9,485 nucleotides of DNA from an uncultured Clostridium sp. (GCA_946575275.1 CAMNZV010000041.1:1-9485), one strand, 5' to 3'. Shown: positions 1-7,380, numbered from the stretch's first letter. Program-made: numbers and translations. Notes: a model not told the origin generated them from the letters alone.

Positions 1-336
1 AGTGCTGTTGATGCAATTGGTGATTATAAAAGTAATTTTAAAGAATTAGTTACTTTCTCAACTAATGATGATGCATTAAGGGATTTGGAAGCTGGACGTC
101 TTGAAGCAGTAGTTGCAGATGAAGTATTAAGCAGATATTACATAAATATAAAGGGTGATAATAATTATAATATTTTAGAAGAAAACTTTGGTGATGAAGA
201 ATATGCAGTAGGAATGAGAAAAGATGATGATGAACTTGTTGAAGCTTTAAATAAAGCATATGATGAGGTTGTATCAGATGGAAAAGCTTCGGAAATTTCT
301 AAAAAGTGGTTCGGAGAAGATATTATTGTTAAGTAA
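1..336 (+). CDS. Amino acid ABC transporter substrate-binding protein, C-terminal part (5' end outside window)
   Basis: This is the last 111 codons of a family 3 (polar amino acid) extracellular solute-binding protein; the frame is open from base 1, so the N-terminus and lipoprotein signal lie upstream. The family normally has about 250-280 residues. Visible hallmarks are a second-lobe segment reading DLEAGRLEAVVADE, then AVGMRKDDDELVEALNKA, and the closing SDGKASEISKKWFGED, which matches the usual 'DG...I..KWFG' end of these proteins. As a family role, it captures an amino acid outside the membrane and delivers it to the permease encoded 9 bases downstream. The ligand cannot be told from this fragment because most binding residues are in the missing part. 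An internal TTG at 85 is not the start, since the frame continues upstream with family-like sequence. Same operon as the next two genes. Confidence 0.9.
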   Translation, partial: SAVDAIGDYKSNFKELVTFSTNDDALRDLEAGRLEAVVADEVLSRYYINIKGDNNYNILEENFGDEEYAVGMRKDDDELVEALNKAYDEVVSDGKASEISKKWFGEDIIVK

Positions 337-345
337 GGAGAAATT

Positions 346-984
346 ATGATTATAGAGTTAATGCCTCAATTATTAGAAGGGTTATTGGTAACCTTAAAGG
401 TATTTGTTTTAACTTTACTTTTTTCATTACCTTTAGGAATTATTGTAGCAATAGGTAGAATTTCAAAGGTAAAGATAGTAAGTAAAATTACAGGATTATA
501 TGTTCTTGTAATGAGGGGTACTCCACTTTTGTTACAAATTATTATTATTTTTTATGGGCTTCCAAGCATTGGGATATCCATATCAAATAGAACCTTCGCA
601 GCCTTAATTGCTTTTGTTTTAAATTATGCAGCATATTTTGGTGAAATATTTAGAACAGGAATTCAATCCATTGACAAGGGACAATACGAAGGTGCGGAAG
701 TTTTAGGACTATCTACAAAAGATACTTTCTTTAGAATTATTTTACCACAGGCATTTAAAAGAATTATACCAACAGTTGCTAATGAGGTTATAACTTTAGT
801 TAAGGATACTTCATTAGTTTATGTTGTAGGACTTGATGAACTACTAAAAGTTGGAAAATCTTTTACTAATCAATTTGCATCCTTGTGGCCATTAATAATT
901 GTTGGAGGGATATACCTTATAATAATAGCTATATTAACTAAGGTCCTAGAAAGAATTGAAAATAAATATAGCTATTACGAATAG
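346..984 (+). CDS. Amino acid ABC transporter permease (His/Glu/Gln/Arg/opine family)
   Basis: This 212-residue inner membrane protein forms the translocation path of a polar amino acid importer and has the usual length for the family (about 210-230). Hydrophobic stretches lie at roughly residues 12-36, 53-75, 83-100, 145-165 and 183-200. The conserved RGTPLLLQ is at 57-64, and the cytoplasmic EAA loop that contacts the ATPase is at about 99-140, including EGAEVLGLS (115-123) and ILPQAFKRIIP. The ATG at 346 is chosen because TAAGGAG (334-340), which overlaps the stop of the preceding gene, gives an ideal ribosome binding site 5 bases upstream. It is translationally packed between the binding protein and the ATPase, so the three almost certainly form one transporter. 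Substrate specificity (glutamine, cystine, arginine or other) cannot be read from the sequence. Confidence 0.95.
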   Translation: MIIELMPQLLEGLLVTLKVFVLTLLFSLPLGIIVAIGRISKVKIVSKITGLYVLVMRGTPLLLQIIIIFYGLPSIGISISNRTFAALIAFVLNYAAYFGEIFRTGIQSIDKGQYEGAEVLGLSTKDTFFRIILPQAFKRIIPTVANEVITLVKDTSLVYVVGLDELLKVGKSFTNQFASLWPLIIVGGIYLIIIAILTKVLERIENKYSYYE

Positions 985-987
985 GAG
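983..987 (+). promoter_or_regulatory. Ribosome binding site choosing the ATPase start
   Basis: AGGAG overlaps the permease stop codon (TAG, 982-984). It lies 5 bases before the ATG at 993, 2 bases before an in-frame GTG at 990 and 11 bases before an in-frame ATG at 999. The spacing favours 993. Confidence 0.7.
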
Positions 988-992
988 AAGTG

Positions 993-1673
993 ATGAAAAT
1001 GTTAAAGGTTTCGGGACTTAGAAAGAGATTTGGAGAAACAGAAGTATTAAAGGGCGTTGACCTTGAAGTTGAAGAAGGTAACGTTCTTGTAGTTGTAGGA
1101 GCCTCAGGGGGAGGTAAAACTACATTAATAAGATGCATTAGTGGACTTTTACATGCAGACAATGGAGAAATTGAAATAGCAGGAAAAAAACTATGTTCTA
1201 ATGGTAAATATGGAACTAAAATAGAAACAAGAGAGATAAGAAAGAATATAGGTCTTGTTTTTCAAAATTTTAATTTGTTTCCTCATATGACAGTGCTTGA
1301 AAATATAATTGAGGCACCTATTACTGCTAATCTTGAAAATAAAGAGGAAGCTAAATCTAAGGCTATAAAAATACTAAAAGACTTATCTATGGAGGATAAA
1401 AAAGATAACTATCCATTTGAATTATCAGGTGGTCAAAAGCAAAGAGTGGCAATTGCAAGAGCACTAGCAATGAATCCTAAGATTTTGTGTTTTGATGAGC
1501 CAACTTCAGCATTAGATCCTACACTAACTGGAAATGTAGCTAAACTAATAAATGACTTGAAAGAAAAAGGGATGACAATGATTGTAATTACACATGATAT
1601 TTCTTTTGCAAATGAAATTCATGGTAATATATATGAAATGAAAAATGGAGTTGGAAGCTATAAGAAAGGTTAA
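993..1673 (+). CDS. Amino acid ABC transporter ATP-binding protein
   Basis: This 226-residue cytoplasmic ATPase energises the importer encoded just upstream. In order: Walker A GASGGGKTT (36-44), Q-loop VFQNFNLFPHMT (about 89-100), ABC signature LSGGQKQR (144-151), Walker B LCFDE (165-169) with the D-loop SALDP, and the switch histidine in ITHD (His201). The pattern and the NLFPHMTVLENI stretch are typical of the GlnQ/HisP/ArtP group. Two small oddities: the Walker A loop reads GGGKTT rather than the commoner GSGKST, and the protein ends at about the point where relatives have 'EEG', lacking the 15-20 residue tail ('P.EIF..P...RT..FL') usual in ~240-aa members. No alternative frame restores that tail. 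The start at ATG 993 follows the AGGAG spacing. A terminator follows, so this is probably the last gene of its operon. Confidence 0.93.
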   Translation: MKMLKVSGLRKRFGETEVLKGVDLEVEEGNVLVVVGASGGGKTTLIRCISGLLHADNGEIEIAGKKLCSNGKYGTKIETREIRKNIGLVFQNFNLFPHMTVLENIIEAPITANLENKEEAKSKAIKILKDLSMEDKKDNYPFELSGGQKQRVAIARALAMNPKILCFDEPTSALDPTLTGNVAKLINDLKEKGMTMIVITHDISFANEIHGNIYEMKNGVGSYKKG

Positions 1674-1732
1674 AAATGACAAAAAATTAGAAAGTATACT
1701 AGATTATCAGTATAAAATTTTATATAATAAAA

Positions 1733-1763
1733 GAAGGGCTATTAAGTTAGCCCTTTATTTTTT
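1733..1763 (+). terminator. Rho-independent terminator after the amino acid ABC operon
   Basis: AAGGGCTA (1734-1741) pairs with TAGCCCTT (1748-1755) to give an 8-bp stem around a 6-base loop, followed by a T-rich run (TTTATTTTTT, 1754-1763). It lies 60 bases past the ATPase stop and 25 bases before the signal peptidase start. It therefore separates the two units, and the signal peptidase needs its own promoter or read-through. Confidence 0.85.
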
Positions 1764-1787
1764 AATCTATATAAGAAAGGGGAAAAT

Positions 1788-2282
1788 ATGAAAATATTTA
1801 AGAAGATTTTAGACATACTAATAACACTAATACTTATACTTTTGTTAGGATTTGCTTTTATAAGTGGAGATAATGGAACTACAATTGGAGGTGTTAAAGC
1901 TTTAAATGTATTAACTGGAAGTATGGAACCAACAATAAAGAAAGGTTCATTGGTTTTTGTTAAAGAAACTCCCCTTAAGGACTTTGTTGTATCTGATATA
2001 GTATGCTATAGACCTAATGATGGTACATCAAAAGTTACACATAGAGTTGTGGAAATTAATGAAAATAATGAACTTATAACACAAGGTGATGCTAATAATG
2101 CTAAAGATCCAGGTACTGTTAGTGAAAAAGAACTAGTAGGTAAGGTGATTTTTCAAATTAGCTATATAGGTTCATTACTTTTCTTTTTAAAGAAAAATAT
2201 TATAATAACTATTATTATAGCTTGTACTTTGTTATTTTTGCCTGAAATAATTAGTAAAATATTTAAGAAAGACGAACAATAA
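1788..2282 (+). CDS. Signal peptidase I, ER/SipW type (Ser/His)
   Basis: This 164-residue membrane serine protease of family S26B would remove signal peptides from exported proteins on the outer face of the membrane. An N-terminal membrane segment spans about residues 7-26. Box B, LTGSMEPTIKKG (42-53), carries the nucleophile Ser45. The general base is a histidine in THRVVEI (His85), the replacement for lysine that defines the eukaryotic/archaeal/SipW type. The acidic box GDANNAKDP follows (Asp101, Asp107), and a second membrane helix lies at about 137-156 before a short basic tail. The ATG at 1788 follows AGGGGA (1778-1783) by 4 bases. SipW relatives in Firmicutes often sit next to their substrates (TasA/camelysin-like or pilin-type surface proteins); none is seen here. 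The sipW symbol is withheld because the family has many paralogues. No convincing terminator follows, so transcripts may continue into the purine leader. Confidence 0.9.
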   Translation: MKIFKKILDILITLILILLLGFAFISGDNGTTIGGVKALNVLTGSMEPTIKKGSLVFVKETPLKDFVVSDIVCYRPNDGTSKVTHRVVEINENNELITQGDANNAKDPGTVSEKELVGKVIFQISYIGSLLFFLKKNIIITIIIACTLLFLPEIISKIFKKDEQ

Positions 2283-2317
2283 ATAAAAAAATAAAGGTTT
2301 AATTTCTATACTGTACG

Positions 2318-2358
2318 AATATTAACTTTAAATTACCCTTGTAATATTGACTTTAAAT
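2318..2358 (+). repeat. Direct repeat pair, 16 bp with one mismatch
   Basis: AATATTAACTTTAAAT (2318-2333) recurs as AATATTGACTTTAAAT (2343-2358), with starts 25 bases apart and a single A/G difference. Each copy contains a -35-like hexamer (TTAACT, TTGACT) and the palindromic TTTAAA. The position 50-90 bases before purL would suit an operator or a duplicated promoter element. That role is inference; local duplication without function is equally possible. Confidence 0.7.
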
Positions 2359-2398
2359 ATTGCAGGTGGTAATCTAATAACGTTGAATTATATATTGT

Positions 2399-2403
2399 GG
2401 AGG
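2399..2403 (+). promoter_or_regulatory. Ribosome binding site of purL
   Basis: GGAGG lies 7 bases before the ATG at 2411. It supports this start as the first codon of the purine operon. Confidence 0.85.
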
Positions 2404-2410
2404 TATTTAC

Positions 2411-5400
2411 ATGAATAATGTCAGATGCATTTTCGTCGAAAAAAAACAGGGCTTTGACGTAGAGGCAAAAGGATTACTTACAGATTTTAAAAGGAATTTA
2501 AGGATAGATTCCTTAAGGGATGTTCGAGTAATAAATAAATATATTTTAGGTGAGGTATCAGAAGATTATTATAAAAAATCTTTAAATACAATTTTTTCTG
2601 AACTTACAGTAGATAAAGTATATGAAGGAAAATTACCATTGAACAAGGAAGACATTGCATTTGGGGTAGAATACCTACCAGGTCAATATGACCAAAGAGC
2701 AAGTTCAGCTTCTGAATGTTTTCAATTATTAACAGCAGAAGAAAAGATAGAAGTTAAAACTGCTAAAATTATTGTTTTAAAGGGTGATTTATCAAAGGAA
2801 GAAATAACTAAGATAAAATCATATTACATAAATCCAGTTGATTCAAGAGAAGTTTCAATTGACAATAAAGAATTACAACCGGAACTTACCATGCCAAGTG
2901 ATGTACAAATCTTAAAGGGCTTTAGTAATTATGATACAACTAACTTAAAAGTTTTTCATAATGAACAAGGTTTAGCAATGAGTTTAGAAGATCTTATTAT
3001 GATAAGGGATTATTATAAAAATGATGAAAAGAGAGATCCAAGTATAACTGAAATAAAAGTTATAGACACTTATTGGTCAGATCATTGTAGACATACAACC
3101 TTTCAAACCTCAATTGAAGAAGTTGAAATAGAAGAAAATAAATACTCAATGCCAATAAAGAAAAGTTATGAAGCATATTTAAAATCAAGAGATTTTGTGT
3201 ATGGGAAAACTGATAGAAATATTACATTAATGGATATAGCTGTTATAACTATGAAGGAAATGAGTAAAAAAGGATATTTAAAGGATCTTGATATCTCAGA
3301 AGAAATTAATGCATGTTCAATAAACATTGATGTGGAAACAGATAAAGGTATAGAAAAGTATCTATTAATGTTTAAAAATGAAACTCATAATCATCCAACA
3401 GAAATAGAACCATTTGGTGGTGCTGCAACTTGTCTTGGAGGTGCCATAAGAGATCCATTATCAGGTAGAACCTATGTATACCAAGCTATGAGAGTTACAG
3501 GAGCTGCAGACCCTACAGTATCAGTTGAAGAAACTTTAAAGGGTAAATTGCCACAAAGAACAATAACACTTGGGGCGGCACATGGCTATAGCTCATATGG
3601 TAACCAAATTGGTCTTGCAACAGGTCAGGTATCAGAAGTTTATCACCCAAATTATGTTGCAAAGAGAATGGAAGTTGGAGCAGTAATTGCTGCAGCACCA
3701 AAAGAAAATGTGGTTCGAATGGAACCAACTCTTGGAGATGTAATTATTTTACTTGGTGGAAGAACAGGAAGAGATGGAGTTGGAGGAGCTACAGGTTCAT
3801 CTAAGGAACATACAACTGAATCAATTTCAACTTGTGGTGCAGAAGTTCAAAAGGGTAATGCACCTACTGAAAGAAAAATTCAAAGATTATTTAGAAATCC
3901 AGAAGTATCAAAAATGATAAAAAGATGTAATGACTTTGGTGCAGGTGGTATTTCAGTTGCAATTGGTGAATTATGTAGGGGGCTTGATATTAATTTAGAT
4001 ATAGTTCCTAAAAAATACGAAGGGCTTGATGGAACGGAACTTGCAGTATCAGAAAGTCAAGAAAGAATGGCAGTTGTAGTTACTAAAGAAGATGCAAATA
4101 AATTTATTAAACTTTCAGAAGAAGAAAATCTTGAAGCAGTAGAAGTTGCAGTTGTAACAGATACTGATAGACTAAGAATGTTCTGGAGGGGTAAAAATAT
4201 AGTTGATGTAAAGAGAAGCTTTTTAGATACAAATGGAGCTACTCAAAGAACTAATATTTTTGTTTCAGCACCAAAAGAATACCCATTTGAAGTTCTAGAT
4301 ACTAATGTTAAAGAAAAATGGATTGAAAATTTATCTTCATTAAATATTGCATCTACACAAGGTTTATCTGAAAGATTTGATTCTACAATTGGTGCAAGAA
4401 CTGTACTTATGCCTTTTGGTGGAAAATATTCAAAAACTGAAGCAGAAGGAATGGCAGCTAAAATACCAGTTGCAAATGGAGAAAGTAAAAATGCCTCTTT
4501 AATGACCTTTGGATTTAATCCAGAGCTTGGGATGTGGAGTCCATACCATATGGCATTTTATTCAGTTATAGAATCAGTAACAAAACTTACTGCTATGGGT
4601 GGAGATTATAGACGTGCAAGACTTACCTTCCAAGAATATTTTGAGAGACTTGGAAAAGAACCAAAAAGATGGGGAAAACCATTTGCAGCATTACTTGGTG
4701 CATATAAGGCACAAGAAGATTTGAATATACCAGCAATTGGTGGTAAGGATTCAATGTCTGGTACCTTTGATGATATAGATGTGCCTCCAAGTTTAGTAAG
4801 TTTTGCTGTTGGATATGAAAAGGCTGATAGGATTATTTCTCCAGAATTCAAGAAAATAAATTCAAAACTTGTTTTAATTAAAAGCACAAAACTTGAAGAT
4901 GGAACAATAGATATGGCTAAGTTCAAGCAAAACCTAGAAAAAGTTTATGATGCTATAGGTAGCAAAAAAGTAATTTCTGCATATTCATTAAAATTTGGTG
5001 GGGTTTCAGAGGCCTTAACTAAAATGAGTTTGGGTAACAGAATAGGGGCAGAATTTAGCAATGTTTCAATAGATGAATTATTTGGTTTAAATTATGGTTC
5101 ATTGTTACTTGAAGTAGATGAAAATACAGATGTTTTAGGAACCTTTGCAAGTACTACTTATACTGAAATTGGTAAAACTATTAAAGAAGAAAAAATAATA
5201 AGCAAAGATTATAAATTTGAATTAAATATTAAAGACCTTGAAGATACATTGGAGAGCAAGTTTTCAGATGTATTTAAGATAGGAACTGAAAAAACTAAGG
5301 CTTTGGTTTCAGAAATATCTTATGATAAGAGAAACACTAAATCACCAACAATTAAAATAGCAAAACCTAAGGTTGTAATTCCAGTATTCCCTGGAACTAA

Positions 5401-6160
5401 TTGCGAAGAAGATTCAAGAAGAGCATTTGAAAAAGAGGGAGCTATTGTTTCTGAAATTATTTTAAGAAACCTTACAAAAGAATCATTAATTGAATCAATA
5501 AATAAACTTGAGGAAGAAATTAAAACAGCACAAATTATAATGTTACCTGGTGGATTTTCAGCAGGTGATGAACCAGAAGGTTCTGGTAAATTTATAGCAA
5601 CGGTTCTTAGAAATAAAAAAATCAAAAATGCAGTTATGGAATTATTAAATAATAGAGATGGATTAATGCTTGGTATTTGTAATGGCTTCCAAGGATTAAT
5701 AAAATTAGGGCTTGTTCCATACGGCGACATAAGAAATATTGAAGAAGACATGGCAACATTAACTTATAACAACATAAATAGACATATGTCTTCACTTATA
5801 AGAACAAGAGTTTCTTCAGTTAAATCTCCATGGTTTAGTGAAGTAAAAGTTGGAGATATTCATACTGTTGCAATATCTCATGGTGAAGGTAGGTTTGTAG
5901 CACCAGAAAGCTTAATTAAAGAATTAATAAAAAATGGTCAAATTGCAACTCAATATGTAGATTTTAATGGTAATGTGTCATTGGATATGCCATATAATCC
6001 AAATGGTTCAATTATGGGAATAGAAGGAATAACAAGCCCAGATGGTAGAATACTTGGAAAAATGGGACATTCGGAAAGAATAGGTAAAAATCTATATAGG
6101 AATGTACCAGAAAATTACGATCAAAAAATATTTAAGTCTGGAGTAAATTACTTTAAATAA
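2411..6160 (+). CDS. purL: Phosphoribosylformylglycinamidine synthase (FGAM synthase), single-chain form
   Basis: This 1249-residue cytoplasmic enzyme converts FGAR, glutamine and ATP to FGAM, the fourth step of de novo purine synthesis. It is the large one-chain type, with a PurS-like N-terminus, linker, duplicated PurM-like synthase halves and a C-terminal glutamine amidotransferase, rather than the separate PurS/PurL/PurQ proteins of Bacillus. Visible landmarks are the linker TYWSDHCRHTTF (His225, His228), ETHNHPTEIEPFGG around His326, DFGAGG (508-513), the second-half loop GGKYS (from 670) and GGKDSMSG (777-784). The amidotransferase runs from about 985 to the end: PGTNCEEDS, PGGFSAGDEPEGSGK, nucleophile Cys1090 in GICNGFQ, and the His1220/Glu1222 pair in GHSER. 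All catalytic landmarks are present, the frame is uninterrupted, and the length fits the roughly 1250-1300 expected. It leads the operon; many clostridial operons place it elsewhere. Confidence 0.98.
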   Translation: MNNVRCIFVEKKQGFDVEAKGLLTDFKRNLRIDSLRDVRVINKYILGEVSEDYYKKSLNTIFSELTVDKVYEGKLPLNKEDIAFGVEYLPGQYDQRASSASECFQLLTAEEKIEVKTAKIIVLKGDLSKEEITKIKSYYINPVDSREVSIDNKELQPELTMPSDVQILKGFSNYDTTNLKVFHNEQGLAMSLEDLIMIRDYYKNDEKRDPSITEIKVIDTYWSDHCRHTTFQTSIEEVEIEENKYSMPIKKSYEAYLKSRDFVYGKTDRNITLMDIAVITMKEMSKKGYLKDLDISEEINACSINIDVETDKGIEKYLLMFKNETHNHPTEIEPFGGAATCLGGAIRDPLSGRTYVYQAMRVTGAADPTVSVEETLKGKLPQRTITLGAAHGYSSYGNQIGLATGQVSEVYHPNYVAKRMEVGAVIAAAPKENVVRMEPTLGDVIILLGGRTGRDGVGGATGSSKEHTTESISTCGAEVQKGNAPTERKIQRLFRNPEVSKMIKRCNDFGAGGISVAIGELCRGLDINLDIVPKKYEGLDGTELAVSESQERMAVVVTKEDANKFIKLSEEENLEAVEVAVVTDTDRLRMFWRGKNIVDVKRSFLDTNGATQRTNIFVSAPKEYPFEVLDTNVKEKWIENLSSLNIASTQGLSERFDSTIGARTVLMPFGGKYSKTEAEGMAAKIPVANGESKNASLMTFGFNPELGMWSPYHMAFYSVIESVTKLTAMGGDYRRARLTFQEYFERLGKEPKRWGKPFAALLGAYKAQEDLNIPAIGGKDSMSGTFDDIDVPPSLVSFAVGYEKADRIISPEFKKINSKLVLIKSTKLEDGTIDMAKFKQNLEKVYDAIGSKKVISAYSLKFGGVSEALTKMSLGNRIGAEFSNVSIDELFGLNYGSLLLEVDENTDVLGTFASTTYTEIGKTIKEEKIISKDYKFELNIKDLEDTLESKFSDVFKIGTEKTKALVSEISYDKRNTKSPTIKIAKPKVVIPVFPGTNCEEDSRRAFEKEGAIVSEIILRNLTKESLIESINKLEEEIKTAQIIMLPGGFSAGDEPEGSGKFIATVLRNKKIKNAVMELLNNRDGLMLGICNGFQGLIKLGLVPYGDIRNIEEDMATLTYNNINRHMSSLIRTRVSSVKSPWFSEVKVGDIHTVAISHGEGRFVAPESLIKELIKNGQIATQYVDFNGNVSLDMPYNPNGSIMGIEGITSPDGRILGKMGHSERIGKNLYRNVPENYDQKIFKSGVNYFK

Positions 6161-6177
6161 ATAAATTATAAAACTTT

Positions 6178-6182
6178 GGAGG
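6178..6182 (+). promoter_or_regulatory. Ribosome binding site deciding the purE start
   Basis: GGAGG lies 5 bases before the ATG at 6188. An in-frame TTG at 6176 overlaps this site itself and so cannot be the start. Confidence 0.85.
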
Positions 6183-6187
6183 TTATT

Positions 6188-6667
6188 ATGAAGGTAGCAA
6201 TTTTTTTCGGAAGTAAGTCAGATACAGATGTTATGAAGGGAGCCGCTAATGCTTTAAAGGAGTATGATGTAGACTATAAGGCTTATGTATTATCTGCACA
6301 TAGAGTACCTGAAAAATTAGAAGAAACAATAAAAAAAGTTGAAAGTGAAGGATGCGAAGTTATAATTGCAGGAGCAGGGCTTGCAGCACATTTACCTGGA
6401 GTTATTGCATCTCAAACTGTGTTGCCAGTTATAGGTATTCCAGTAAAAGCGGCACTTGAAGGTATGGATTCATTGCTTTCAATTGTACAAATGCCAAAAT
6501 CAATACCAGTTGCAACAGTTGGTATAAACAATAGTTACAATGCAGGAATGTTAGCAGTACAAATGCTTTCAATAAAATATCCAGACATTAAAGAAAAATT
6601 AATAGAACAAAGAAAAAATATGAAAAAGAAATTTATACAAGAAAACGGTGAAGGAGTGGAGTTATAA
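6188..6667 (+). CDS. purE: N5-carboxyaminoimidazole ribonucleotide mutase (class I PurE)
   Basis: This 159-residue enzyme yields CAIR, the substrate of PurC. The protein begins [19 protein letters not shown], with the family's GSxSD nucleotide loop at residues 8-12. The SAHRVPE motif carries the active-site histidine in the SAHR form typical of class [13 protein letters not shown] and [12 protein letters not shown] complete the active site. Small departures from the commonest consensus are L for G in AGAGGAAHLPG and MPKS for MPGG; neither touches the catalytic histidine. Length is normal. The gap to purL is 27 bases, and the stop TAA shares one base with the purC start (TAATG), implying translational coupling. 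Class I enzymes usually depend on PurK to supply N5-CAIR. No purK is next to it, so PurK is either elsewhere or absent; which one cannot be told here. Confidence 0.96.
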   Translation: MKVAIFFGSKSDTDVMKGAANALKEYDVDYKAYVLSAHRVPEKLEETIKKVESEGCEVIIAGAGLAAHLPGVIASQTVLPVIGIPVKAALEGMDSLLSIVQMPKSIPVATVGINNSYNAGMLAVQMLSIKYPDIKEKLIEQRKNMKKKFIQENGEGVEL

Positions 6668-6867
6668 TGGAAAAATTAGAAATGCTTTACGAAGGAAAGG
6701 CTAAGCAAATATACAAAACTGAAAAGAAGGATGAAATAATAGTATATTATAAAGATGATGCTACAGCTTTTAATGGAGAAAAGAAATCTCAAATAGATAA
6801 TAAAGGTGTTTTAAATAATGCTATTACTACTATGATATTTGAAATGTTAAATAAACCAGGTATATAA
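6667..6867 (+). CDS. purC: PurC N-terminal fragment (66 aa)
   Basis: This is the first open piece of the interrupted SAICAR synthetase gene. Its ATG overlaps the purE stop by one base and is served by GGAG at 6653-6656 or 6658-6661. It holds the ATP phosphate-binding GKAK loop and the DDATAFNG strand of the N-terminal beta lobe, but no aspartate/CAIR-binding region, so it could not be active alone. It ends at GI, a poorly conserved turn between family motifs. Confidence 0.7.
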   Translation: MEKLEMLYEGKAKQIYKTEKKDEIIVYYKDDATAFNGEKKSQIDNKGVLNNAITTMIFEMLNKPGI

Positions 6868-6876
6868 ATTCAATTT

Positions 6877-7377
6877 ATGGAAAAACTAAATGATAGAGAA
6901 CAATTATGTAAAATGGTTGAAATAATACCTTTAGAGGTTATAGTTAGAAATGTTGCTGCAGGTAGCATGGCAAAAAGATTAGGTCTTGGAGAAGGATATA
7001 AATTAAAAACTACAGTTTTTGAATTTTCATATAAGGATGATGAACTAGGAGACCCACTTATAAATTCATATCATGCAGTTGCAATAGGTGCAGCAACTTT
7101 TGATGAAATAAAGGTAATTCTTGAAATGACAGCTAAAATAAATGATCTATTAAAAGAATTTTTCTCAAAATTAAATATAAACTTAATTGATTTCAAAATA
7201 GAATTTGGTAAATTATCAAATGGAGAAATAGTTTTAGCAGATGAAATATCACCAGATACATGTAGATTTTGGGATGCTACAACTGGAGAAAAACTTGATA
7301 AAGACAGATTTAGAAGAGATATGGGAAATGTAGAAGAAGCTTACGTTGAAATCTTAAACAGAATTAAAGGGGAATAA
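6877..7377 (+). CDS. purC: PurC C-terminal fragment (166 aa)
   Basis: This second open piece is in the same frame as the first and contains most of the conserved catalytic region, from EKLNDREQL to the C-terminal [10 protein letters not shown]. The possible ATG at 6877 is 9 bases after the TAA, close enough for termination-reinitiation. It has only a poor Shine-Dalgarno (AGG at 6858-6860, 16 bases away). Relatives usually have Ile or Val at this codon, so the ATG may be chance. Without the N-terminal ATP loop this piece would need the first fragment in trans. Confidence 0.65.
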   Translation: MEKLNDREQLCKMVEIIPLEVIVRNVAAGSMAKRLGLGEGYKLKTTVFEFSYKDDELGDPLINSYHAVAIGAATFDEIKVILEMTAKINDLLKEFFSKLNINLIDFKIEFGKLSNGEIVLADEISPDTCRFWDATTGEKLDKDRFRRDMGNVEEAYVEILNRIKGE

Positions 7378-7380
7378 TAT

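Larger units (their letters stand above)
2283..2410 (+). promoter_or_regulatory. Leader region upstream of the purine operon
   Basis: This is 128 bases of AT-rich noncoding DNA. It holds a direct repeat (2318-2333 and 2343-2358, described separately) and a possible sigma-A promoter, TTGACT (2347-2352) with TAATCT (2370-2375) at 17-base spacing; the -10 match is weak. ATTACC (2332-2337) can pair either with GTAAT (2341-2345, through its first five bases) or with GGTAAT (2368-2373), so two exclusive short hairpins are conceivable. These stems are short enough to be chance in such DNA. I do not see the conserved core of the purine (G-box) riboswitch, a T-box, or a proper terminator/antiterminator pair. 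Regulation of the operon is therefore not explained by a known element. Confidence 0.4.
6667..7377 (+). pseudogene. purC: SAICAR synthetase gene interrupted by an in-frame TAA
   Basis: Read through the TAA at 6865-6867, this frame has 237 codons including the final stop, the usual length for bacterial PurC (about 235-240). The enzyme joins CAIR and aspartate with ATP to give SAICAR. Codon 67 is TAA exactly where clostridial relatives have lysine or another residue in 'GI(K)THFIEKL'; here the text reads GI-stop-IQFMEKL. There is no frameshift: 6667 and 6877 are in the same frame. The Gly-rich phosphate loop YEGKAKQIY (8-16), [11 protein letters not shown] (30-40), RNVAAGS (94-100), DFKIEFG (175-181) and DEISPD (192-197) are all preserved. 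One base change (AAA to TAA) would explain the stop, but the neighbouring codons also deviate from consensus. Alternatives are a fresh nonsense mutation, a base-calling or assembly error, or a true two-piece gene. Intact flanking genes argue that the pathway itself is under selection. Confidence 0.8.

Noticed and set aside
990..992. GTG at 990 as the ATPase start
   Set aside because: It lies only 2 bases from AGGAG; the ATG at 993 is better placed.
1645..1791. Open 48-codon frame starting inside the ATPase gene and running into the signal peptidase start
   Set aside because: It has no ribosome binding site, spans the terminator, resembles no family, and does not restore the missing ATPase tail.
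2311..2323. CTGTACGAATATT as a PurR-type PurBox
   Set aside because: Only the CGAA core and a few flanking bases agree with the Bacillus consensus, and no second properly oriented and spaced box is visible.
2283..2410. Purine (G-box) riboswitch before purL
   Set aside because: The conserved junction and loop sequences are not recognisable, and the region is too AT-rich to form the three stems.
3513..5751. Minus-strand open frames inside purL
   Set aside because: They are low-complexity translations antisense to a fully conserved gene, with no ribosome binding site or family resemblance. The same applies to antisense frames in purF, purM and the ABC genes.
6176..6187. TTG at 6176 as the purE start
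   Set aside because: It overlaps the GGAGG ribosome binding site; the ATG at 6188 has ideal spacing and gives the standard PurE N-terminus.
6865..6867. Recoded stop (selenocysteine or pyrrolysine type) in purC
   Set aside because: Those use TGA or TAG, not TAA. The position is a poorly conserved turn rather than a catalytic site, and no downstream stem-loop is evident.
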